This document shows, piece after piece, positions 6,585 to 12,317 of a stretch of 12,317 nt of DNA (its first letter is position 1; the number at the start of each line of letters is the position of its first letter). Made by a program: the position numbers and the translations under genes. The notes under the pieces were generated by a model. The model was given only the letters and a program-made list of their open reading frames with translations. It made no database searches and was not told the origin of the DNA. This stretch comes from Pseudothermotoga sp. Its GTDB lineage: Bacteria > Thermotogota > Thermotogae > Thermotogales > DSM-5069. The DNA lies in assembly GCA_028276125.1 (NCBI GenBank), contig JAPYWY010000020.1, positions 1 to 12,317 of the forward strand, written 5' to 3'.

Positions 6585-7577
6585 TCACATCACCACCAAG
6601 TCGGCGAGTAGTACACCAGCTTTGTGCATGGATTGAAGTATCGCGATGATGTCCTGTGGTGTGGCCCCAAGACTCTTGAGTGCGGAAATCAGTGCGCCCA
6701 CCGTGGCTTCCGTTTGCTGTTCCGAGAGCTTTCCGTTTTTGATCGTCACGTTGAAAACCCCATAAGAGAGTGTGAAATCGAGGATCTTTATGTTCCCCCC
6801 GAACACCACCGTGCCCGTCTTTTCGTTCACGACCACCCGTGCGGGCATGTCCACTGAGACTTCGATTTCTTCAACGAGCGCGAGGAAGGATATCACGTCG
6901 TCTTCGAACGCAGAAGGTACGTCTATCTTTATCGTCGAAGCATCGATCGCCTTCGCTATTCTCCTTTCAAAAGTGGTGTTTATCGCCTGTGCCACCCTCG
7001 CGGCGGTCGTGAAGTCAGGCCGTTTCAGTTGCAATGTCACCGAGTTGGACTGAGCGAACTCGAAAGGTATCTCGCGTTCCACGATGGCACCAGATGGTAT
7101 GAACCCCACGACCTTGTACTTCGATTGCAAATTCGCCGAGACCTTGACCTCCGCTCCACCCAAGCTGACACTTCCTTGAGCCACGGCATAAACATTACCG
7201 TCTGCCCCGAATAGAGGTGTTTGTAGCAGAATACCACCCTCCAGCGATTTCGCATCCCCTATGGATGCCACCACAACATCGAGCCTCATGCCCTCTTTGA
7301 AGAACGCGGGAATGTCGGCAACGACCATCACCATCGCACTGTTCCTCGCCTTGATGTCCTCAGGGTTCATCGTCACACCGAGTGTTTTTGCTATGTTGCT
7401 GAGTACGGTAGAACTTATCTTGCCCGAATCGCCCGTGCCGTTCAATCCCACGACGATGCCTATGCCAAACAGCTGGTTGTCTCTCACACCTCTGAAGTTC
7501 GCGATATCCTTGATCCTCGCGGTGGCGAAGACCATGCTGATCGAGGTCAACAACACGACAAAGAAGATCTTCTTCAC
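6585..7577 (-). CDS. flgI: Flagellar P-ring protein FlgI
   Basis: Forms the periplasmic P ring around the flagellar rod in the peptidoglycan layer. From GTG 7577 it is 330 residues with a Sec signal peptide (MKKIFFVVLLTSISMVFA, then ARIKDIANFRGVRDNQL, the typical mature start). Family motifs are GIGIVVGLNGTGDSG, MNPEDIKARNSAMVMVVADI and the C-terminal SLGATPQDIIAILQSMHKAG, which ends LLADLVVM. A longer in-frame version from 7712 would add about 45 unlikely residues overlapping flgH and bury the signal peptide. GAGGTG at 7589-7584 sits 6 nt before GTG 7577 and supports that start. It lies 10 nt after the flgH stop and abuts the rod-binding gene. Two other in-frame GTGs at 7586 and 7583 fall within the ribosome site. 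Confidence 0.96.
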   Translation of the reverse strand: MKKIFFVVLLTSISMVFATARIKDIANFRGVRDNQLFGIGIVVGLNGTGDSGKISSTVLSNIAKTLGVTMNPEDIKARNSAMVMVVADIPAFFKEGMRLDVVVASIGDAKSLEGGILLQTPLFGADGNVYAVAQGSVSLGGAEVKVSANLQSKYKVVGFIPSGAIVEREIPFEFAQSNSVTLQLKRPDFTTAARVAQAINTTFERRIAKAIDASTIKIDVPSAFEDDVISFLALVEEIEVSVDMPARVVVNEKTGTVVFGGNIKILDFTLSYGVFNVTIKNGKLSEQQTEATVGALISALKSLGATPQDIIAILQSMHKAGVLLADLVVM

Positions 7578-7587
7578 GCGCACCACC

Positions 7588-8181
7588 TCACAACAGAAAC
7601 CTTGCGATGGCGGAGAGAAACGTGTCGAGCCAAGATTGTTCATTGGGCTTTTGCCTGAAGACGAGTTGTCCGTTGACCCAAATCTGACAGTTTGCGATCT
7701 TCGAAGAGTCAACGGTGTTGTTCGCGGCGATGTCGTCGGGCCTGACGGTCCCTCTTATCATCACTTCACTGAGTTGGTTGCCCACCTTGAGCTGTCTGCT
7801 TCCTTCGATGACGAGATTGCCGTTCTCTATGGCGACCACGACGGCGGACATGGTCATCACGACGTTGGTGGAAGTCTTCGCACTCTTATCGATGTTCGTG
7901 TTGTTGTTTATGGGTATGAACTTGGACAAGTCGAAGTTCGTGATGCCTTTCACCGCGCCTGTGATCAGGTTCATCAAAGCTTTCTCCAGAGATTCGGTGC
8001 TGAGCGAAGTGCTGAACTGTGGATTTTCACGCACCACGATCGTGACGATGTCTCCCACGCGACTCGCCTTCCTGTCAGAGATGATGTATCTGAACTGCGT
8101 GTTGGTGGAACTGTTCCACAAAGACGTTGAAAAGAAGATCGTTGTGAGCATCATCAGAGTGAGCAAAAGAAACCTTCTCAT
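7588..8181 (-). CDS. flgH: Flagellar L-ring protein FlgH (no lipobox)
   Basis: Builds the L ring that lets the flagellar rod pass the outer membrane. The 197 residues are shorter than the enteric protein (about 230). A signal peptide is visible (MRRFLLLTLMMLTTIFFSTS). Family motifs are SRVGDIVTIVVRE in the first part, the STNVVMTMSAVVVAIENGNLVIEG core, then VMIRGTVRPDDIAANNTVDSSKIA and a WLDTFLSAIARFLL tail. Enteric FlgH is a lipoprotein, but no cysteine occurs near the signal peptide end; the only Cys is Cys165. The mature protein is therefore probably cleaved by signal peptidase I, not lipidated. GGAGG at 8194-8190 lies 8 nt before ATG 8181 and overlaps the last codons of flgA; the flgA stop is 4 nt upstream. 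Confidence 0.95.
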   Translation of the reverse strand: MRRFLLLTLMMLTTIFFSTSLWNSSTNTQFRYIISDRKASRVGDIVTIVVRENPQFSTSLSTESLEKALMNLITGAVKGITNFDLSKFIPINNNTNIDKSAKTSTNVVMTMSAVVVAIENGNLVIEGSRQLKVGNQLSEVMIRGTVRPDDIAANNTVDSSKIANCQIWVNGQLVFRQKPNEQSWLDTFLSAIARFLL

Positions 8182-8185
8182 GTTA

Positions 8186-8851
8186 TCAACCTCCAGTCAC
8201 TAAAACGGTCAGATCCTCTTGGAGCAAACCTTCTATGAGTACACCACTTGAAACGTTCCTGACGGAGATCCTCTCGCCTATGTAACCGTCACGCATGGCG
8301 CGCACCTGCGCCGTTGCAACGATCGGGCCAATAGTGACTCTGGCTGTCAACAACTGACCGGCTCTCACATCCGGTGGTTTCGCCAAGTACCTCGCGTCCA
8401 AAGGTTCGTTCTGTCTGAACATCCTTCGAGCGATCTTTCCGACGACTTGATTGAGATCCGTGCAATGTTCCACGTTCAGGGCCAAGAGGTTCACCCTCTG
8501 AAACGTTACATCGTTTTCGCTCAAGACTTCGTTGGATCTGACCGTTCTGTTCACGACCAGAACATCGGCAAAGACTGCGAGCTCACATTCAACGCGCACA
8601 TAACCACAGAACTTTTCTTCTTGATAAGCTTTGAACAGGAAACTGAAAAAGCTTTTCGAACGGCTGTGTGAAGTCAGCTGGATCTTGTCAAAAGAACTCG
8701 GGGAACTCTTGATCTGCAGAGAAACGATCGTTGCTTCTGAGCCAAAGTTTTCTCTGGCGAACTTTTCTATCGCCTCGATGAGCATCTCGTTCGCAAAACA
8801 GTAGACTGTGAATATCAAAAGGAACACGACCGCAAGAACGAGTCCTTTCAT
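8186..8851 (-). CDS. flgA: Flagellar P-ring assembly chaperone FlgA
   Basis: Periplasmic chaperone needed for FlgI to form the P ring. The 221 residues start with a Sec signal peptide (MKGLVLAVVFLLIFTVYCFA, likely cut before NEM). An SAF-type domain follows at about 95-160 (VVNRTVRSNEVLSENDVTFQ, then RRMFRQNEPLDARYLAKPP). The C-terminal ChapFlgA beta-domain shows VRAGQLLTARVTIGPIVATA and GYIGERISVRNVSSGVLIEG, close to the family consensus G-x-x-I-x-V-x-N-x-x-S. Cys18 lies in the signal peptide, but Tyr precedes it, so it is not a good lipobox. It is the first gene of the flgA-flgH-flgI-rod operon. GGTGAGG precedes ATG 8851. The operon promoter must lie between here and the terminator at 8901-8930 or further upstream; I could not recognise a convincing -35/-10 pair or sigma-28 site. 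Confidence 0.93.
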   Translation of the reverse strand: MKGLVLAVVFLLIFTVYCFANEMLIEAIEKFARENFGSEATIVSLQIKSSPSSFDKIQLTSHSRSKSFFSFLFKAYQEEKFCGYVRVECELAVFADVLVVNRTVRSNEVLSENDVTFQRVNLLALNVEHCTDLNQVVGKIARRMFRQNEPLDARYLAKPPDVRAGQLLTARVTIGPIVATAQVRAMRDGYIGERISVRNVSSGVLIEGLLQEDLTVLVTGG

Positions 8852-8900
8852 GCCCTCACCATTTAAGTATTTCTACACGACGATGGGGTTATCCTCTGAT

Positions 8901-8930
8901 AAAGAAAAGACCCGGTCTCGCGACCGGGTC
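8901..8930 (-). terminator. Intrinsic terminator of the P-type ATPase gene
   Basis: Read on the minus strand, a perfect 9-bp G+C-rich stem (GACCCGGTC / GACCGGGTC, arms 8930-8922 and 8917-8909) with a 4-nt loop is followed at once by TTTTCTTT (8908-8901). It begins 6 nt after the ATPase stop codon and should isolate flgA from ATPase transcription. The plus-strand side has no T-run, so it looks one-directional. Confidence 0.92.
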
Positions 8931-8936
8931 GGAGGC

Positions 8937-11564
8937 TCAAGCTTTTCTCCTGTCGAACCACTTGACAAGTTCGAAGAGTGGAACGATCATGAAGGCTGCC
9001 AGGAAGCTGACCAACAGTTGATGACCTGCGAGCGTTGTGGTACCGAAGACGTCCTGCAGACCTGGAAGGTATATGACCGCAAGCAGGAGCAGGAAGGATA
9101 CAGCGCACGCCAGAAGCAAGCGCGGATTGTTCCTTATGCCAACCTTTAGGAGAGAATGTTTCAAAGATTTCGAGTTGAACGCGTGGAACAGTTGGCCCGT
9201 ACACAAGGTGAAGAAGACCATCGTTCTGAGCAGTCTTATCTCATCGTGTTCCATCAGGGCCCAACCGTAGACGAAGAGTGTCGATATCGAGAGCAACAGA
9301 CCGCCGATGAATATTTTCTTCATCACGTCCTTGCTCATGATACCTTCCTTCGGATCCCTCGGTGGCCTGTTCATCACGTCAGGCTCTGCAGGTTCCACAC
9401 CGAGTGCCAACGCGGGCAGTCCATCGGTGACCAAGTTCATCCAGAGTATCTGCACCGGAATCAGGGGTAGAGGCAATCTGAGCAGGATCGAGATGAATAT
9501 CGTCGCAACCTCGCTGATGTTGCACGAGAGAAGATAGTAGACAACTTTTCTGATGTTGTCGAAGATCTTTCTTCCCTCTTCAACGGCAGCCACGATGCTT
9601 GCAAAGTTGTCGTCGGTGAGCACCATGTCCGCCGCATCTTTCGAAACATCCGTTCCTGTGATGCCCATCGCAACACCTATGTCCGCCCTCTTCAAAGCTG
9701 GTGCGTCGTTCACACCGTCCCCAGTCATCGCCACGATTTTACCTTTCTTCTTGAGTGCCTCCACGATCTTCAGTTTATCGCTCGGCGAGACCCTCGCGTA
9801 AACCTTCACCTCTTCCACGACCTTCACCAACTCGTCGATATCCATATTCAAAAGTTCGCCGCCGGTGAGCGTTTTACCTTCAGAATCAATTATTCCCAAC
9901 TCTTTCGCTATCGTCTGTGCGGTTGCTTTGTGATCGCCCGTGATCATGATCACCTTTATCCCAGCGGTTCTGCACTTTTCGAGGGCATCTTTCACCTCGG
10001 GTCTGGGAGGATCTATCATGCCGATGAGTGCGAGAAACACCATATCTTCCTCGAGATCTTCGTAGTGGCCTTCTTTCACGTTCTTGTAAGCCACCGCAAG
10101 GACTCGCAGACCATCCTGAGCCATTTGCTGGTTAACCTGCAGGATCTGTTCTCTGTCCTTCTCGCTCATTTCTTTCACTTCGCCCGAAGCTGAGATGTAT
10201 TTCGTGCATCTTGCGAGCACGACATCGGGAGCACCCTTCGTGTAAGAAACGAAAGTGTGGTCTTTCCTGTGGACGGTCGTCATCATCTTTCTGTCGGAAT
10301 CGAAGGGTATTTCATGGACGCGCGGCATCTTTTCTTCCAATTCTGGCTTTTTCAAACCGAAGTCCCACGCGGCGAGGGCGAGAGCGATTTCGGTGGGATC
10401 TCCGGACGTTGCTCTGCTGTTGTCTTTGAACGCTACGAACGCATCGTTGCACAACGTTGCGGCGACAAGCGCTTCCTTCAAGACATCAAGGATCTGGCTG
10501 GAAGTTTCGTGTTTCAACCAGTGTTCTGGGTGCAGATAATACCTCACCACCGTCATCTCGTTCTTGGTGAGCGTGCCAGTTTTGTCCGAGCAGATCACGT
10601 TCACAGAGCCGAGAGCTTCAACGGCCTGTAACTTTCGCACGATTGCGTGCTTCTTCACCATGTTGTACATGCCTAAGGCGAGCACGATCGTCACGACCGC
10701 AGGCAAACCTTCTGGAACCGCTGCGACGGCGAGACTGACGGCCGTGAGGAACATCTCGAGGATGGGCTTACCTTCCAAAATGCCCGCAATGAAAACGACC
10801 GCGCATATCGCGAGTATGATCATGCCGATCTGTTTTCCAAGCTTTTCGAGGTTCCTCTGCAGTGGGGTTTCTTCTTCCTCCATCTCAGTGAGCATCTTGG
10901 CTATCTTTCCGATTTCGGTCTCGTTTCCCGTGGCCGTCACGATCGCTCTACCACGACCCCTGCTGACAATGGTGCCAGAGTAAACCATGTTCGTTCGATC
11001 ACCTATGGGCAGGTTCGGTTTGTCTATCGCTTCGATCGATTTTTCAACCGGTTGAGACTCTCCAGTGAGCGCAGCTTCGCTAACCGATAGGTTCGCCGAT
11101 TCGATCAACCTTCCGTCGGCGGGAACGTAGTTGCCGGCTTCCAAGATGACAATGTCTCCCGGGACCAATTCGCGCGATGGCACAGTTTGTATGATTCCGT
11201 CTCTGAGGACACGCGCGACGGGCGCAGCCATCTTTTTCAGGAGTTGTAAAGACTTTTCCGCCTTGGCTTCTTGTATCGTGCTCAGTGTAGCGTTGAGTAC
11301 CACGATGATCATGATGAGTATCGCGTCAACAGCTTCACCAACGACGATGGAAATACCCGCTGCGGCGAGCAAGATGATGATGAGAAAATCCGTGAACTGT
11401 GAGAAAAACATTTGAAAGATCGAGCGTCTCTTCTTTTCCGCAAGTTCGTTTGGACCGTACTGCTGTAACCTTTTCTTCGCTTCTTCACTGGAAAGACCCT
11501 TCTGAGGATCAACAGAAAGTTCCCGGCAGACCTGTTCCGTGCCGAGCCTGTAGAACTCTTTCAA
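8937..11564 (-). CDS. P2A-type cation-transporting P-type ATPase, probably calcium
   Basis: Membrane pump, probably exporting Ca2+, of the SERCA/PMR1 group; 875 residues, a normal length. In order: N-terminal cation-ATPase domain (GLSSEEAKKRLQQYGPNEL), M1-M2, actuator loop TGES at 167-170, M4 with PEGLP at 284-288, phosphorylation site DKTGT with Asp327, nucleotide Lys443 in YTKGAPD, TGDHK at 542-546, GDGVNDAP from 615 with Asp616, and six C-terminal helices. The SERCA ion ligands are matched by Glu285 (M4), Asn682 and Glu685 (M5), and Asn710, Thr713 and Asp714 (M6, NLVTDGLP). Gln791 stands where SERCA has Glu908 in M8. Na+/K+ or H+ transport is less likely from these residues. The start is TTG 11564, preceded by AGGGGTGA; no in-frame ATG lies nearby upstream. 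It is a single-gene unit, divergent from the FAD gene. Confidence 0.95.
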   Translation of the reverse strand: MKEFYRLGTEQVCRELSVDPQKGLSSEEAKKRLQQYGPNELAEKKRRSIFQMFFSQFTDFLIIILLAAAGISIVVGEAVDAILIMIIVVLNATLSTIQEAKAEKSLQLLKKMAAPVARVLRDGIIQTVPSRELVPGDIVILEAGNYVPADGRLIESANLSVSEAALTGESQPVEKSIEAIDKPNLPIGDRTNMVYSGTIVSRGRGRAIVTATGNETEIGKIAKMLTEMEEEETPLQRNLEKLGKQIGMIILAICAVVFIAGILEGKPILEMFLTAVSLAVAAVPEGLPAVVTIVLALGMYNMVKKHAIVRKLQAVEALGSVNVICSDKTGTLTKNEMTVVRYYLHPEHWLKHETSSQILDVLKEALVAATLCNDAFVAFKDNSRATSGDPTEIALALAAWDFGLKKPELEEKMPRVHEIPFDSDRKMMTTVHRKDHTFVSYTKGAPDVVLARCTKYISASGEVKEMSEKDREQILQVNQQMAQDGLRVLAVAYKNVKEGHYEDLEEDMVFLALIGMIDPPRPEVKDALEKCRTAGIKVIMITGDHKATAQTIAKELGIIDSEGKTLTGGELLNMDIDELVKVVEEVKVYARVSPSDKLKIVEALKKKGKIVAMTGDGVNDAPALKRADIGVAMGITGTDVSKDAADMVLTDDNFASIVAAVEEGRKIFDNIRKVVYYLLSCNISEVATIFISILLRLPLPLIPVQILWMNLVTDGLPALALGVEPAEPDVMNRPPRDPKEGIMSKDVMKKIFIGGLLLSISTLFVYGWALMEHDEIRLLRTMVFFTLCTGQLFHAFNSKSLKHSLLKVGIRNNPRLLLACAVSFLLLLAVIYLPGLQDVFGTTTLAGHQLLVSFLAAFMIVPLFELVKWFDRRKA

Positions 11565-11724
11565 CGCACCATCACCCCTCGCTTTTGACCCAAGTTAAAG
11601 TCTAAGGCCGAATCGTTGCACGATTCTTGCAAAAGCATGTCTTAAATCAACACACGCGAGACTTGCCCCCTGTAGTATATTGAATGGATGTGGAAATCGT
11701 TGGGCAAGTGGAGGGATCTTGGAA
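11565..11724. other. Divergent intergenic region between the ATPase and FAD-protein genes
   Basis: This 160-bp gap must hold promoters for both neighbours. A TATATT hexamer at 11676-11681 could be a -10 box for the plus-strand gene, but no good -35 lies 16-18 nt before it. On the minus strand TTGCAA and TAGACT resemble promoter elements but are wrongly spaced. GGAGG at 11710-11714 is the likely ribosome site of the FAD gene. A perfect palindrome occupies 11610-11626. Confidence 0.6.
11610..11626. repeat. 17-bp palindrome, candidate operator
   Basis: GAATCGT and ACGATTC form perfect 7-bp arms around TGC. The centre lies about 54 bp upstream of the ATPase start codon and about 107 bp upstream of the FAD-gene ATG, a position suited to a dimeric regulator controlling one or both genes. 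The regulator is unknown. No T-run follows, so a terminator is unlikely. Confidence 0.55.
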
Positions 11725-12317
11725 ATGAAAAAGATGGGTATCGTGGGCTTTGGAGCGGCGGCGATCGGTTTTCTTCAGGGTTTGATCGAATCGAAAAAGA
11801 TCGACAATTACGAGATCGTGGTGTTTGAAAGAGGGAAAGATCACGCGCACAACACCATTTCTGGTGTGCGGATGGATGGAAAGATCTTCGTGAGCAGAGG
11901 CATGGGTGGCGAACTCGATATACCTTTAGAGGTGCAGTACAAGATCGTCGAGTTGTACCTGAGCCATTCAGGTTATCGACCAACGATGAAGGATAGGATC
12001 GATCCGATAGAGTATCTCAAATCTTTCGAGAAGGATGGGAAGAAGATAGAGTTCGGTGAATCGTTTGCGGATGAAGAGACCTACAGGAAGTTTTACGATC
12101 ATGGATTTGAACCGATCAAGGCTTATTTCTTCCATTTGGGAACGGATGTGCTCAAAGAGACGAACAACAGTTTGTTCGAACACTTCTCATCTTTCAAGAA
12201 CGTACACTTCATGTTCGATACAATGGTCGAAGACGTCGAACTCGGCTCAAAGCACAAGATCGTAACGAACAAAGGTGAGTTCGTGTTCGACGAATTGGTG
12301 ATCGCCGTCGGTAGGAG
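11725..12317 (+). CDS. FAD-dependent dehydrogenase-like protein (3' partial)
   Basis: The first 197 residues of a probable flavoprotein; the frame runs open off the window end. The N-terminus MKKMGIVGFGAAAIGFLQGL is a beta-strand plus a GxGxxA dinucleotide-binding loop (Gly8, Gly10, Ala13), followed by the acidic end of the second strand (EIVVFERG). The segment VRMDGKIFVSRGMGGELDIP resembles the DGK-with-GG region of uncharacterised FAD-dependent dehydrogenases of the COG2509 type, and the visible end LVIAVGR matches their conserved I-x-GR strand. Substrate and pathway cannot be told from this part. ATG 11725 is preceded by GGAGG 10 nt upstream; an in-frame TTG at 11719 is an alternative but sits only 4 nt from the ribosome site. 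It is divergent from the ATPase. Confidence 0.75.
   Translation, partial: MKKMGIVGFGAAAIGFLQGLIESKKIDNYEIVVFERGKDHAHNTISGVRMDGKIFVSRGMGGELDIPLEVQYKIVELYLSHSGYRPTMKDRIDPIEYLKSFEKDGKKIEFGESFADEETYRKFYDHGFEPIKAYFFHLGTDVLKETNNSLFEHFSSFKNVHFMFDTMVEDVELGSKHKIVTNKGEFVFDELVIAVGR

Noticed and set aside
7578..7712. N-terminal extension of FlgI to 7712
   Set aside because: It would overlap flgH heavily and place residues before a clear Sec signal peptide; GTG 7577 has its own ribosome site.
7261..8130. A 289-codon plus-strand frame opposite flgI and flgH
   Set aside because: It is the complement of well-supported flagellar genes; its His/Asp-rich translation matches no family I know.
8852..8900. GAGGATAA on the minus strand as a sigma-28 -10 box for flgA
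   Set aside because: It resembles GCCGATAA only in part, and the matching -35 would fall within the ATPase terminator stem, where no TAAA is found.
11870..11887. ACACCA-TTTC-TGGTGT hairpin in the FAD gene
   Set aside because: The stem is only about 6 bp, within coding sequence and without a T-run; likely chance.

Overview
The window reads as a chromosomal segment of a Thermotogae bacterium (Thermotoga or Pseudothermotoga type). The grounds are gene content, gene order, Shine-Dalgarno-led tightly packed operons, several TTG/GTG starts, and a kinase/receiver pair closely resembling ThkA/TrrA (TM1359/TM1360) of Thermotoga maritima. From memory, the order kinase - receiver - ileS - pilT - prfA - flagellar ring genes also matches the T. 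maritima TM1359-TM1366 neighbourhood. Genus and synteny are inferred, since no search was run. P-ring and L-ring genes show a flagellated diderm cell.

Layout. (1) Positions 1-6320, plus strand: a compact operon of a PAS histidine kinase (5' end cut by the window), a receiver-only response regulator, isoleucyl-tRNA synthetase, a PilT-type ATPase and release factor RF1. Junctions are overlaps of 14, 4 and 4 nt plus one 13-nt gap, so co-transcription and translational coupling are likely. (2) Positions 6312-8851, minus strand: flgA - flgH - flgI - rod-binding protein, an outer flagellar ring/rod operon that meets prfA tail to tail with a 9-nt overlap. (3) Positions 8937-11564, minus strand: a P2A calcium-type P-type ATPase with its own intrinsic terminator at 8901-8930, which separates it from flgA. 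(4) Positions 11565-11724: the only sizeable intergenic region (160 bp), between divergent genes, holding a 17-bp palindrome. (5) Positions 11725-12317, plus strand: the first part of an FAD-dependent dehydrogenase-like protein, cut by the window end.

How the genes relate: FlgA, FlgH, FlgI and the rod-binding protein act together in assembling the P and L rings around the flagellar rod. The plus-strand operon mixes signalling, translation and a pilus-type motor. The target of the receiver-only regulator is not visible here. The DNA is almost fully occupied by recognisable housekeeping and motility genes; I found no mobile element, CRISPR array, RNA gene or new defence-type system. The observations most worth checking are a 10-bp perfect hairpin at the start of pilT, a FlgH without a lipoprotein cysteine, the palindrome in the divergent promoter region, and the output-less two-component pair fused into an ileS/pilT/prfA operon.
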